Origin: an uncultured Collinsella sp.
Lineage (GTDB): Bacteria > Actinomycetota > Coriobacteriia > Coriobacteriales > Coriobacteriaceae
DNA: 36,414 nucleotides
Assembly: GCA_959605475.1 (NCBI GenBank)
Contig: CAUHFS010000022.1
Coordinates: forward strand, 1 to 36,414
Direction: 5' to 3'
Shown: piece after piece, positions 16,401 to 24,545 of the stretch
Layout: each line of letters begins with the position of its first letter
Position numbering within the stretch: position 1 is the first letter of the stretch
Notes under the pieces: model-generated
Database searches by the model: none
What the model was told of the DNA's origin: nothing
What the model saw: the letters and a program-made list of their open reading frames with translations, nothing else
Position numbers and translations under genes: made by a program

Positions 16401-17483
16401 TTGAAGAGGAGCAATCTGGGCTATGTGCTGGTGCTGATCGCCGCGCTTATGTGGGGCAGCATCGGAATCTTTGTAAACGGCATCTCGGCCATGGGCGTTT
16501 CGTCCCAGAGCATGGCTGCCTTTCGCTTGTTGGTCGGAGCGCTTATCTTGGCGCCGGTCCTGATGTTTATGGGCTGCCGTCCGGGTGAGGGGTCTACCGT
16601 GGTTCAGGGTCCGCTGACCCTGTTCAAGGCAAGCCCTAAAGAGCTTGTTTCCTGCGCGCTTGTCGGTATCGTCGGTTTGGCTGCCGCCAACACCTGCTAT
16701 TACGAGTGCATGCGCGAGGTGGGCATGTCCACGGCATCGGTGCTGCTCTACACGTCGCCGGTGTTTGGCGTCGCGCTCGGCCGCGTCCTTTATCGCGAGG
16801 ACGTGACCCTCAACAAGCTCGTTGCCATTGTCTTTAACATCGTTGGCTGTGTGCTTGCGGTGACCAATGGCGACCTTTCCGGTTTTCATTTTTCGGTTTG
16901 GGGCGTCACGTCGGGCGTGATTGCAGGCCTTTGTGGTGCGTCGCTCGCGGTGTTTAGCCGGATAGCAACCAAGACGGTCCACCCGCTGGCTGTCACGTTT
17001 TGGGGCTTTGTTTTTGGCGGTGCGGTTATGGCAGCTATCGGGGCTCCGTGGCCGGATGTCGCCGCGGCAATGTCGCCACAGCTGCTGCTGCTGTTCCTTG
17101 GCTTTGGACTCATCCCCACAGCCGTGGCTTACATCTTATATATGCAGGGTCTGTCCATGGGGCTCGAGACGTCGAAAGTTCCCGTCGTAATGTCATTCGA
17201 GACAGTCGTCACCGTACTGCTGGGCATTGGTGTCTACGCCGAACCCGCCGGCGCGATCAAAGTTCTGGGCAGCGTTTTGGTGCTCGCGTCCATCGTGATT
17301 ATGAACACCGACTTTTCCAAGCTGCGCAACAGTGTGTTTGTCGGCCATGTCGTTGAGAGCATGACCTTTAAGCCCAACGCGTGGTGGACGGAGAAATCGC
17401 AGGACATGGATCTCTTCCGCGAGCGCACGGGCATTGCGCTGGAGCCCACCGTGCAGGAAAGCCCCTGGTACTTCGTGCGTTAG
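16401..17483 (+). CDS. EamA/DMT-family transporter
   Basis: A ten-helix drug/metabolite transporter with two EamA repeats (about 5-130 and 150-285): GYVLVLIAALMWGSIGIF opens repeat 1 and GVTSGVIAGLCGASLAVFSR repeat 2. Members export amino acids, amines or other metabolites. The start is TTG 16401, because GGAGG lies 5 bases upstream of it; an in-frame ATG at 16365 has no ribosome site. The protein is 360 residues, longer than usual because of a soluble C-terminal tail of about 65 residues (from TDFSKLRNSVF to WYFVR). It shares an operator-like site with the PTS operon, so it may export the amino acid freed by deglycation; this is an inference. Confidence 0.82.
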   Translation: MKRSNLGYVLVLIAALMWGSIGIFVNGISAMGVSSQSMAAFRLLVGALILAPVLMFMGCRPGEGSTVVQGPLTLFKASPKELVSCALVGIVGLAAANTCYYECMREVGMSTASVLLYTSPVFGVALGRVLYREDVTLNKLVAIVFNIVGCVLAVTNGDLSGFHFSVWGVTSGVIAGLCGASLAVFSRIATKTVHPLAVTFWGFVFGGAVMAAIGAPWPDVAAAMSPQLLLLFLGFGLIPTAVAYILYMQGLSMGLETSKVPVVMSFETVVTVLLGIGVYAEPAGAIKVLGSVLVLASIVIMNTDFSKLRNSVFVGHVVESMTFKPNAWWTEKSQDMDLFRERTGIALEPTVQESPWYFVR

Positions 17484-17655
17484 GGGATTGGCGGTGTGTT
17501 TGAGCAGGTAGCGCCCGGCGTTTGATCGGGCGGCGCCTAGCCAGCGCCGACCTACCCAAGACCATCGTTTCGATTGCGTTAAACCCGCCAACGGTCGTTT
17601 TTCACCCGCGAACGGTTTATATACTAATTATCAATATAAGCAACGTATAAGACAT

Positions 17656-17671
17656 TATAATGACCATAACG
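17656..17671. promoter_or_regulatory. ATAACG-type operator and -10 box of the PTS operon
   Basis: TATAATGACCATAACG. The TATAAT part is a perfect -10 hexamer, so repressor binding here would block the promoter. It ends 16 bases before the EIIAB start and corresponds to the site at 16345. Confidence 0.55.
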
Positions 17672-17687
17672 AAAAGGAGGAGGCAAG

Positions 17688-18611
17688 ATGAATCAGATCA
17701 TTCTCGCATCTCATGGCGGCCTGGCCGCAGGCGCCAAAGACACGCTCGAGATGGTTCTCGGCGACGTGTCGAACGTCCACGTCGTGTCGCTTGCTCGTGA
17801 CGACAAGGAGCCCATCACCAATAAGGTTGAGGCTATGATCGCCACGTTCAACGCGGACGACACCGTGTATGTGCTAACCGATATGCTCGGTAGCTCGGTC
17901 AACAACAACATGGTCGAGCTTTCCAAGAACGGCACGAAGTTCACGGTTGTCAGCGGTTTCAACATCCCGCTGGCGCTCACGCTTGCTATGAGCCCCGCCC
18001 CCGTCAAGGGCACCGAGCTCGCGGCCCTCATCAACGAGGCCCGCACCGGTCTGACCAACCCCAACGCACCGGTCGAGGTCGCCGCGGCTCCCGCCAAGAA
18101 GGCCAAGGCGTCCCGTCACAGCTCCGGTCCCGCCAAGATCGTCCTCGCACGTCTTGACTACCGTCTGCTGCACGGCCAGGTCGTCTTTACCTGGACCACC
18201 AAGGTTCAGGCCGAGCGCATCATCGTCGTCGACAACGCTGCCGCCAACGATGACATCAAGAAGGGCGCTCTTAAGCTGGCCAAGCCCCAGGGCGTGCGCC
18301 TGAACGTCTTCACCGTCGAGCGTGCCCTCGCCAAGATGGACAAGCTCAACACCCTCGGCGAGCGCGTCATGTTCGTCTTTGGCAACACGGCCGAGATGCT
18401 GCAGTTCTGCCAGGGCTACAAGCTCGACGCCATCAACCTGGGCGCCACCGCCAACCACGACGGTGCCGATCAGGTCGGCGGCAAGGACAGCTCCGTCTTC
18501 CTCGACGCCACCCAGAAGGCCGACGTCAACCAGCTGCTCGACATGGGCATCAAGCTCTACGTCCAGCAGACCCCTACGTATCAGAGCGTCGACATCGACG
18601 CCAAGCTGTAA
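17688..18611 (+). CDS. PTS mannose-family EIIA-EIIB fusion protein
   Basis: The 307-residue cytoplasmic phosphocarrier relays phosphate from HPr to the incoming sugar. The EIIA domain (1-125) has the phospho-His9 in LASHGGLA. An Ala/Lys/Pro linker (about 127-148) joins it to the EIIB domain (149-307), with phospho-His162 in ARLDYRLLHGQV, the sorbose-family signature. Fusion of A and B is also seen in E. coli ManX. AAGGAGGAGG precedes ATG 17688. It is first in an operon with EIIC (36 bases later), EIID and a deglycase, the arrangement of Salmonella gfr-type glucoselysine/fructoselysine PTS loci, where A and B are separate. Confidence 0.95.
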   Translation: MNQIILASHGGLAAGAKDTLEMVLGDVSNVHVVSLARDDKEPITNKVEAMIATFNADDTVYVLTDMLGSSVNNNMVELSKNGTKFTVVSGFNIPLALTLAMSPAPVKGTELAALINEARTGLTNPNAPVEVAAAPAKKAKASRHSSGPAKIVLARLDYRLLHGQVVFTWTTKVQAERIIVVDNAAANDDIKKGALKLAKPQGVRLNVFTVERALAKMDKLNTLGERVMFVFGNTAEMLQFCQGYKLDAINLGATANHDGADQVGGKDSSVFLDATQKADVNQLLDMGIKLYVQQTPTYQSVDIDAKL

Positions 18612-18647
18612 TCAACCAGGCTTTTGCCTGACTGAAAGGAGAAGGGT

Positions 18648-19442
18648 ATGAATACGTTCATCAGTGCGGTGCTCGTCGGCCTCGTCGGCGTGTTCTGCAT
18701 GTGGGACTCCCGCCTGCTCGGTCGTCTTAACTTCGAGCAGCCTCTCGTTGGCGCTACGCTCGTCGGTCTGCTGCTGGGCGATGTGCCCACCGGCCTTGCC
18801 GTCGGTGCCGCCGTCGAGCTCGTGTCCATGGGCCTGGTGCAGGTCGGCGCCGCCGTTCCGCCCGATATGGTCCTGGGCGGCATCGTGGCCGCTGCCTTTG
18901 CGTGCCTGACCGATGCTTCCGCCGAGACCGCCATGACGATCGCCATCCCGGTCGCCGTCCTGGGTCAGCTCCTCGGCATCGTGTTCCGTTCCATCATCGC
19001 CGCCCTCACCCATGTGGCAGATAGCGCGATCGATAACGGAAAGTTCAAGACCGCCTACCGCATGCACATCTGCGCCGGCTCCGGTCTGTACGCCGTCATG
19101 TACTTCCTGCCGATCTTCCTCGCCGTCTTTGTTGGCACCGACCTGGTTCAGGCCATCGTCAACATGGTTCCCGAGTGGCTGTCCACTGGTCTTAACGTTT
19201 CGACCAAGATCATGACCGCCTACGGCTTGGCCCTGCTGCTCACCATGATGATCAAGAAGGGTATGACTCCGTTCCTGTTCATCGGTTTCCTGCTCGCCGC
19301 TTACCTCAACCTGTCCGTCATCGCGGTCGCTTTGATCGGTGTGTGCCTGGCTGTCGTCTTCATGGGCTTCAAGTTCAACGGTTCCCATGCAGCCGCCGGT
19401 GTCGATTCCGACTACGATCCGCTCGAAGACGACGAAGACTAA
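18648..19442 (+). CDS. PTS mannose-family EIIC permease subunit
   Basis: A 264-residue membrane protein of the EII-Sor (EIIC) family with about seven hydrophobic segments. It forms the sugar channel with EIID. Typical features are the N-terminal DSRLLGRLNFEQPLVGATLV and GLAVGAAVELVSMGLVQVGA, and PPDMVLGGIVAAAF. The hydrophilic, highly acidic C-terminus (DSDYDPLEDDED) is a short cytoplasmic tail. AAAGGAGAAGGG precedes the ATG. EIID starts 13 bases after the stop. Confidence 0.95.
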   Translation: MNTFISAVLVGLVGVFCMWDSRLLGRLNFEQPLVGATLVGLLLGDVPTGLAVGAAVELVSMGLVQVGAAVPPDMVLGGIVAAAFACLTDASAETAMTIAIPVAVLGQLLGIVFRSIIAALTHVADSAIDNGKFKTAYRMHICAGSGLYAVMYFLPIFLAVFVGTDLVQAIVNMVPEWLSTGLNVSTKIMTAYGLALLLTMMIKKGMTPFLFIGFLLAAYLNLSVIAVALIGVCLAVVFMGFKFNGSHAAAGVDSDYDPLEDDED

Positions 19443-19455
19443 GGAGGAACACACT

Positions 19456-20289
19456 ATGGCAACCGCAACCAAGGACGTGTCCCTGAACAAGAAGGTCAGC
19501 CAGTTCTTCTGGCGCTCCTGGGCCATCCAGGCCTCTTGGAACTACGAGCGTCAGATGAACATGGGCTTCCTCTACGGCATGGTTCCCACGCTCGATCGCC
19601 TCTATCCGGATGAGTCCGACCCCAAGCAGCTCGCCGCTAAGAAAGAGGCTTACCACCGTCACATGGCGTTCTACAACTGCACCCCGCAGACGAGCGCTTT
19701 CATCCTAGGCCTCGCCGCCTCCATGGAGGAAGAGTACGCCAAGGATCCCGAGAACTTCGACCCCGATTCGATCAACGCGGTCAAGACCTCCCTTATGGGT
19801 CCGCTTTCCGGCATCGGTGACTCCTTCTTCCAGGGCACCATCCGCGTTATCGCCTTTGGCCTGGGTGTTCAGCTGGCTCAGCAGGGCTCCATCATGGGCC
19901 CGATCCTGGCCATGCTCATCTCCATCGTGCCCTCCGTGCTGATCACTTGGTTCGCAGCCAAGATCGGCTATCAGGGCGGCCACGAGTACCTGAGCAAGCT
20001 CCAGGGCGGCGACCTCATGGAGAAGCTCATGTATGTCTGCGGTATCGTGGGTCTTATGTCCGTGGGCGGCATGATCGCCACGCTGATCGGCGCCACCACC
20101 CCGCTGCAGTTCGCTGACGGCACCGTCGTGATCCAGGACATCCTGGACGGCATGATGCCCCAGATGATCTCCCTCGGCCTCACCGGCCTTATGTACTGGC
20201 TCATCAAGAAGAACGTCAACACCGGTTGGCTTCTCGTGATCGCCATCGTGGGCGGCATCGCCCTCTCCGCGGCCGGCATCCTGGCCTAG
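19456..20289 (+). CDS. PTS mannose-family EIID subunit
   Basis: A 277-residue EIID partner of EIIC. Family features are FFWRSWAIQASWNYERQMN near the N-terminus and MGPLSGIGDSFFQGTIR in the middle, with C-terminal hydrophobic segments (about 110-160, 195-220, 235-277). ATG 19456 has AAGGAGGA 7 bases upstream; earlier in-frame starts lie inside the EIIC gene. It ends the PTS set. The next gene, a deglycase, is 199 bases further on, beyond two hairpins. Confidence 0.95.
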   Translation: MATATKDVSLNKKVSQFFWRSWAIQASWNYERQMNMGFLYGMVPTLDRLYPDESDPKQLAAKKEAYHRHMAFYNCTPQTSAFILGLAASMEEEYAKDPENFDPDSINAVKTSLMGPLSGIGDSFFQGTIRVIAFGLGVQLAQQGSIMGPILAMLISIVPSVLITWFAAKIGYQGGHEYLSKLQGGDLMEKLMYVCGIVGLMSVGGMIATLIGATTPLQFADGTVVIQDILDGMMPQMISLGLTGLMYWLIKKNVNTGWLLVIAIVGGIALSAAGILA

Positions 20290-20323
20290 TCGCGACCAAG
20301 CGCCTAACCGCTTTCCCCCGGGG

Positions 20324-20354
20324 GCCTGCCTGGCATCCCATACCCCAGGCAGGC
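20324..20354 (+). terminator. Hairpin after the PTS genes
   Basis: A perfect 10-bp stem, GCCTGCCTGG with CCAGGCAGGC, around an 11-base loop. No long T-run follows, so it may act as a partial terminator or mRNA stabiliser that sets PTS/deglycase ratios. Confidence 0.55.
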
Positions 20355-20365
20355 TTCCATCCCTA

Positions 20366-20398
20366 GATGTGTCAAAGGGACAGTTCCTTTGACACATC
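20366..20398. repeat. Palindromic element with GGGAC core
   Basis: A perfect 13-bp stem (20366-20378 with 20386-20398) around GACAGTT. The core AAAGGGACAGTTCCTTT resembles the GGGGACAGG hairpins elsewhere in the window. It lies between the PTS genes and SIS2. Confidence 0.7.
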
Positions 20399-20488
20399 CT
20401 CAACGGGCCGGCGACTCGGTCCTAACCACGGTAACCCTGCGAGCGTCCGGCAATGTGGCGCCGCAACAAATCGAAAGGAATGTGTCAG

Positions 20489-21472
20489 ATGTACGAGATC
20501 GACCTTAACCTCCCTAAGCAGATCGTCGCTGACGTCCTGTCCAACCACGAGATTCACAGCGTCGCTTTCGTCGGCTGCGGTGCTTCCATGTCCGACCTTT
20601 ACCCCGCCAAGTACTTCCTGGCCAACAACACGGACAAGCTGAACGTTCAGATCTTCACCGCTAACGAGTTCAACTACGACACGCCTTCCTGGGTCAACGA
20701 GCACACCTTCGTGATCACCTGCTCCCTCGGTGGCTCCACGCCCGAGACCGTCGAGGCCAACAAGACCGCCAAGAAGCACAACTGCCCGGTCGTCTCCCTC
20801 ACCAACAAGGCCGGCTCCGCTCTGACCGTCGACGCCGACCACGTCATCGTTCACGGCTTCCATGCCAACTACGCTGCCAAGTGCGAGAAGCCTGGCTACG
20901 CCATCGCTCTTGCTCTCGAGATCCTTCAGCAGACCGAGGGCTATGACCACTACGAGGACATGATCACCGGCCTCACCAACGTCTTCGAGCTCTGCGAGAA
21001 CGCCGCTCAGTCCGCCAAGGGCCTCGCCAAGCAGTTCGCCCAAGACTTCAAGGACGACAAGATGATCTACTTCATGGCCTCCGGTGCCTCCGAGAAGATG
21101 GCTTATTCTCACGCCGCCTTCCTGTTCACCGAGATGCAGTGGATCGACGCCGCCGCCTACAACACCGGCGAGTACTTCCACGGCCCGTTCGAGGTTTCCA
21201 CCGAGGGTAAGCCCTACGTCTTCTTCATGTCCGACGGTGCTACCCGTCCGATGGACGCTCGCGCCCTCACCTTCCTTAAGCGCATGGGCGCCAAGGTCGC
21301 TCTGATCGACTCCAAGGACTACGGCCTGGCTGACGCCGTGCCGGCGAGCGTCGTCACCTACTTCAACCCGCTGCTGCACCTCGCCGTTATGCGCGAGTAC
21401 GGCAACCAGATCGCCGAGGCCCGTCAGCACCCGCTGACCATGCGTCGCTACATGTGGAAGCTTTCCTACTAA
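20489..21472 (+). CDS. SIS-domain fructosamine-6-phosphate deglycase paralogue 2 (FrlB/GfrE/GfrF-like)
   Basis: A 327-residue two-SIS-domain enzyme placed directly after the PTS genes, so it probably acts on the PTS product. SLGGSTPET (about 79-87) is the phosphate loop. Glu215 and His231 (in GEYFHGPFEV) are the catalytic pair spaced 16 residues apart, and it ends YMWKLSY, like paralogue 1. ATG 20489 is preferred because GAAAGGAA sits 8 bases upstream; an ATG at 20480 lies too close to it. Codon use is strongly biased to C-ending codons. The best family match in context is glucoselysine- or fructoselysine-6-phosphate deglycase; another aminated sugar phosphate remains possible. Confidence 0.87.
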   Translation: MYEIDLNLPKQIVADVLSNHEIHSVAFVGCGASMSDLYPAKYFLANNTDKLNVQIFTANEFNYDTPSWVNEHTFVITCSLGGSTPETVEANKTAKKHNCPVVSLTNKAGSALTVDADHVIVHGFHANYAAKCEKPGYAIALALEILQQTEGYDHYEDMITGLTNVFELCENAAQSAKGLAKQFAQDFKDDKMIYFMASGASEKMAYSHAAFLFTEMQWIDAAAYNTGEYFHGPFEVSTEGKPYVFFMSDGATRPMDARALTFLKRMGAKVALIDSKDYGLADAVPASVVTYFNPLLHLAVMREYGNQIAEARQHPLTMRRYMWKLSY

Positions 21473-21506
21473 TCACAAGTAAGTAGACCTTATGGGTTGA
21501 TTGAGA

Positions 21507-21536
21507 GGGGATGGGGTTTACACCCCGTCCCCTTTT
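21507..21536 (+). terminator. Terminator of the PTS-SIS2 operon
   Basis: GGGGATGGGGT pairs with ACCCCGTCCCC (one G-U) around TTAC, followed by TTTTCTGTTTT. Confidence 0.92.
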
Positions 21537-21572
21537 CTGTTTTGGGAGGGCGTGTTCGTTGCGCCGCAAAAC

Positions 21573-21625
21573 CCCAGATAAAACCTACCAAAATAAACCT
21601 GTCTCTTTTTGGCAGGTGGGAGGAG
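21573..21625 (+). repeat. Palindromic leader repeat, copy A, carrying the ribosome site
   Basis: The stretch from CCCAGATAAAACCT to GGGAGGAG is nearly the same as the reverse complement of 31601-31654. In both places it ends with the ribosome-binding site of the next gene (HAD phosphatase here, 5-FTHF cyclo-ligase there). AAACCTACCAAAA can pair with TTTTTGGCAGGT, so the leader can fold. Confidence 0.8.
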
Positions 21626-21631
21626 ATGCGT

Positions 21632-22261
21632 ATGATCAAGGCAGTGCTGTTTGATATGGACGGCGTGCTGGTCGATACCGAGTGGTTCTACAACCGTCGC
21701 CGCGTGGCGTTTATGGAGGAGAAGGGCTTCCACTTTGACGAGATTCCCGATCTTTCGGGGTCTAACGAGCCTGCCATTTGGGAGGCGCTGGTGCCCGACG
21801 ATGTCGAGCTGCGCGAGCGCCTGCGTGTGGAGTACAAGCAGGTCTACAGCCCGGTCCACCCCGTTCCGTATGCCGAGCTGCTCAACGAGCAGACGGAGCC
21901 GGTGATGCGCGAACTGCACGAACGCGGCGTGAAGTGTGCCATCGCGAGCTCGTCCTACCGCGAGCTCATCGACGAGCTGGTTGAGATTGCCGGTATCGCC
22001 GACGTGCTGGACTACACCATCAGCGGTCACGAGTGCAGTGCGTTTAAGCCCGACCCCGAGATCTACCTGCGTGCCATGGAGACGCTGGGAGTTGACCCCG
22101 CCGAGTGCCTGGTTATCGAGGACTCGCCGTTGGGCATCGAGGCTGGCAAGCGCTCCGGCGCCCGCGTCCTGGCACTGCGTCCGCATGAGGGCGTCAACCT
22201 GGACCAGTCCGCCGCCGACGTCGTCATCGACAACCTGACCGACATTTTGGCCGCTCTGTAG
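21632..22261 (+). CDS. HAD-superfamily phosphatase / beta-phosphoglucomutase-like
   Basis: A 209-residue HAD hydrolase, subfamily I. Motif I is VLFDMDGVLVDTEW (Asp8 nucleophile, Asp10), motif II includes CAIASSSYRE, the conserved Lys is in FKPDPEIYL, and motif IV is VIEDSPLGIEAGKRSGA. A helical cap lies between motifs I and II, as in beta-phosphoglucomutase and sugar-phosphate phosphatases. ATG 21632 gives 6 bases from GGGAGGAG; an ATG at 21626 would be too close. It follows the PTS-SIS2 operon behind a terminator and has its own repeat-derived leader. The substrate is unknown. Confidence 0.88.
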   Translation: MIKAVLFDMDGVLVDTEWFYNRRRVAFMEEKGFHFDEIPDLSGSNEPAIWEALVPDDVELRERLRVEYKQVYSPVHPVPYAELLNEQTEPVMRELHERGVKCAIASSSYRELIDELVEIAGIADVLDYTISGHECSAFKPDPEIYLRAMETLGVDPAECLVIEDSPLGIEAGKRSGARVLALRPHEGVNLDQSAADVVIDNLTDILAAL

Positions 22262-22356
22262 TGTCAATCCACCGCGAGAAGCACTGGTTCACGCGTCATT
22301 TGCTGCAGATTGGCTTAATTTGGCATCAATTTAGATCCGTTTGGCTTCGATTCGGG

Positions 22357-22480
22357 CTAAGTGAGTAGACTTTTTGGCGCAGGCCGGGCACAAAGCGTTT
22401 CTGACTTAGTAAAACCGCAGGTCACAGAGGTGGCTGTTATTGGCTGTGCTCGGGAGGTCGCGAAAAGTCTACTCACTTAG
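22357..22480. repeat. MITE-like element with 18-bp perfect inverted repeats
   Basis: CTAAGTGAGTAGACTTTT (22357-22374) recurs as its exact inverse at 22463-22480, enclosing 88 bases. Inside, CCGGGCACA and TGTGCTCGG can pair further. No coding frame is convincing. It accounts for most of the 355-base gap between the HAD and YitT genes. Confidence 0.8.
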
Positions 22481-22565
22481 AATTTGGGCCTTTGGTTGTG
22501 GGGTTACCGGTCCCGTTTTGGTTGTCGAGAGAGGGTGAATTGAGGCGCCCTCTGTCGCTCCATGC

Positions 22566-22571
22566 TACAAT
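22566..22571 (+). promoter_or_regulatory. Candidate -10 box of the YitT-family gene
   Basis: TACAAT, 45 bases before GTG 22617. TTGAGG at 22540-22545 could be a -35, but the spacing of 20 bases is long. Confidence 0.4.
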
Positions 22572-22616
22572 CGCCGACATGCCCCACAACTACATCTGCC
22601 TTCGAAGGGAGCCTAC

Positions 22617-23624
22617 GTGGCGAACGCCATCGATCAGCTCACGGACCGCGTGCTCGTGCTCGGCCGCCTTACCATCGTTCGCCGCGCTATTACCGCTGTG
22701 GCGGTCACCATATCAGCCGTTCTCCAGACATTTCTGATCCAGGCGTTCATTCAGCCCGCCGATCTGCTTCCGAGCGGTCTCACAGGCGTCGCGGTCCTGC
22801 TCGATCGCGTTACCTCGCTTGGCGGCGTTCATATCGACATCTCGCTCGGCATGCTCGCGCTCAACATCCCCGTGGCGCTCCTATGCTGGAGCGGCATTAG
22901 CAAGCGTTTCGTCATCTTCTCGATGATGCAGGTCATGCTCTCGTCGCTGTTCCTCAACATCTTTCATTTCGCCCCGTTTTTGGGCGACAAGATCATGCTC
23001 ATCATTTTTGGTGGCGTGGTCTCGGGTCTGGGTGCTGCCATCGCGCTCAAGTCCGGTGCATCAACCGGCGGCACCGACTTTATCGCGCTGTGGGTCTCCA
23101 ACCACACGGGCAAGACCATCTGGGGTGTCATCTTTGGTTTCAACTGCTTTATCCTGGCGATCTTTGGCTTTATGTTTGGCTGGGACAACGCGGCGTACTC
23201 CATCGTGTTCCAGTTTATTTCGACCAAGACCATCGACAGCTTCTATCATCGCTACGACCGTGTGACGCTGCAGATCACAACGCGCAAGGCCGATGAGGTC
23301 ATGACCGCCTATGTTGACCATTTTCAGCATGGTATTAGCTGCGCCGAGGTCATCGGCGGATACAGCCGTGAAAAGATGTACCTGCTGCACACCGTTGTCT
23401 CGACCTACGAGAGCCAGGACATTATCAAGCTAGTGTGCGACATTGATCCCGGCGCCGTGATCAATGTGTTCCACACGCTCAACTTTGTGGGCGGCTGGTG
23501 GGGCGGTCATGTCGACGAGCCCATGCCCACGGCCGTTCCCGATCCCGACAAGCCCGCTCGCATAGCGAGTCGTCAGGCGCGCCTCAGTGAACAGGACAGC
23601 CTGCAGCAGGACGACGGCAAGTAA
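22617..23624 (+). CDS. YitT-family membrane protein (DUF161/DUF2179)
   Basis: A 335-residue membrane protein of the YitT family. About five to six helices occupy residues 20-190 (SAVLQTFLIQAF, LLPSGLTGVAVLLDR, SGASTGGTDFIALW, all typical). A soluble C-terminal DUF2179 domain lies at about 205-295 (RVTLQITTRKADEVMTAYVD, GYSREKMYLLHTVVS). The family's transport role is not firmly known. The start is GTG 22617 with AAGGGAG 5 bases upstream. The C-terminal 40 residues are polar and probably disordered. Confidence 0.9.
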   Translation: MANAIDQLTDRVLVLGRLTIVRRAITAVAVTISAVLQTFLIQAFIQPADLLPSGLTGVAVLLDRVTSLGGVHIDISLGMLALNIPVALLCWSGISKRFVIFSMMQVMLSSLFLNIFHFAPFLGDKIMLIIFGGVVSGLGAAIALKSGASTGGTDFIALWVSNHTGKTIWGVIFGFNCFILAIFGFMFGWDNAAYSIVFQFISTKTIDSFYHRYDRVTLQITTRKADEVMTAYVDHFQHGISCAEVIGGYSREKMYLLHTVVSTYESQDIIKLVCDIDPGAVINVFHTLNFVGGWWGGHVDEPMPTAVPDPDKPARIASRQARLSEQDSLQQDDGK

Positions 23625-23679
23625 GGATTTGCTGTATGTGGTGTATCGTTTTATCAAACTGAGATAACATATAAAAAGA

Positions 23680-23700
23680 CGTTATATACGTATTAGTTAT
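23680..23700. promoter_or_regulatory. ATAACG-type site before GntR2
   Basis: CGTTATATACG (23680-23690) contains the inverse of ATAACG, and GTTAT recurs at 23696-23700. ATAAC at 23664-23668 forms an inverted pair with GTTAT at 23681-23685. This suggests autoregulation by GntR2 through the motif seen at 16345 and 17656, though the spacing differs. Confidence 0.45.
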
Positions 23701-23728
23701 TTCGATATTTTGATAAGAGTGATCAGAT

Positions 23729-24448
23729 ATGCCTGCGCCCAAAAATGCACCGCTTTACCAGCAGATTTACGACGAGATCAAGGATGCGATTGAGAAAGGT
23801 GTTTATGCACCCAAGGAGCGTATTCCGTCCGAACTTGAGCTTGCCGAGCAGTACGAGGTGAGCCGCATTACGGTGCGCCGCGCCGTCGAGGAGCTCTGCT
23901 CCGATGGCTACCTGGTTAAGCAGCAGGGCCGCGGCACCTTTGTTTCCACGCCGCACATCAATCGCCAGTTTCACGCCTCGACGCTGCAGACGTTTACCGC
24001 GCTGTGTGCCGATAACGGCATGAAGGCCGGCGCGCATGTGGTCGATCGCCAGATCGTTCCGGCGCGCCAAAACGAGATGGAGTTTTTTGGCCTGCGGAAG
24101 GATGCGCTGCTGCTGCATATCAAGCGCGTGCGTACGGCCGACGGCGAGCCCATCTTTGAGGAGAACATTTTTGTGCCGTTTGACGCTTACCGTGAGCTGT
24201 TGACGGCCGATCTTGAGGACAAGTCGATTTTTGCCGAGGTCGAGCGTGTTGGCGGAACGCCGATTGTCTCGGTTGGCTACCGCACGGTCGAGGCCGTTCG
24301 CGCCAACGCCGAGCAGGCCGCCGAGCTGGGCATTGCCCCGCACGACCCGCTGCTCAACCTGCGTGCCGGCTTTATCGGCCCCAATGGCGAGCCGGTTTTG
24401 ATGGGTAAGCAGTACTACGTGGGATCGCGTTACGTTATGGTCATGTAA
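23729..24448 (+). CDS. GntR-family (HutC/UTRA) transcriptional regulator 2
   Basis: A 239-residue HutC-type regulator. The winged-helix domain (about 8-75) includes PLYQQIYDEIKDAIEKGVY, ERIPSELELAEQYEVSRITV and the wing QQGRGTFVS; the UTRA domain (about 85-235) ends VGSRYVMVM. It resembles regulator 3 (26805) more than regulator 1: both have PLYQQ, RIPSE.EL, RITVRRA.EEL and a VGSRYV ending. Only a weak AAGAG precedes ATG 23729. ATAACG-type sites upstream of it, the PTS operon and the EamA gene make it the best candidate for the PTS regulator. A strong hairpin follows the stop. Confidence 0.88.
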   Translation: MPAPKNAPLYQQIYDEIKDAIEKGVYAPKERIPSELELAEQYEVSRITVRRAVEELCSDGYLVKQQGRGTFVSTPHINRQFHASTLQTFTALCADNGMKAGAHVVDRQIVPARQNEMEFFGLRKDALLLHIKRVRTADGEPIFEENIFVPFDAYRELLTADLEDKSIFAEVERVGGTPIVSVGYRTVEAVRANAEQAAELGIAPHDPLLNLRAGFIGPNGEPVLMGKQYYVGSRYVMVM

Positions 24449-24476
24449 GTTACGCGGTTTTACCAAACCGCGTAAC
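24449..24476 (+). terminator. Hairpin directly after GntR2
   Basis: A perfect 12-bp stem, GTTACGCGGTTT with AAACCGCGTAAC, around TACC. There is no T-run after it. It begins at the base after the GntR2 stop codon. Confidence 0.6.
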
Positions 24477-24499
24477 GGGCCGACGCTGCGCCCTTGGTT

Positions 24500-24521
24500 C
24501 CGCCGTTCTAGCGAACGGCGG
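24500..24521. repeat. 9-bp hairpin
   Basis: CCGCCGTTC pairs perfectly with GAACGGCGG around TAGC; the second of a series of hairpins between GntR2 and recQ. Confidence 0.6.
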
Positions 24522-24525
24522 ACCG

Positions 24526-24545
24526 GTCGACGCTGCAAACGCCCC
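24526..24545. repeat. 20-base repeat word shared with 11510
   Basis: GTCGACGCTGCAAACGCCCC is identical to the word after mfd. A shorter version, CGACGCTGCGCCC, lies at 24481. Confidence 0.65.

Noticed and set aside
16145..16414. 89-codon minus-strand frame with a repeated PNCR-like motif
   Set aside because: The protein repeat is only the translation of the 27-bp tandem DNA units; no ribosome site.
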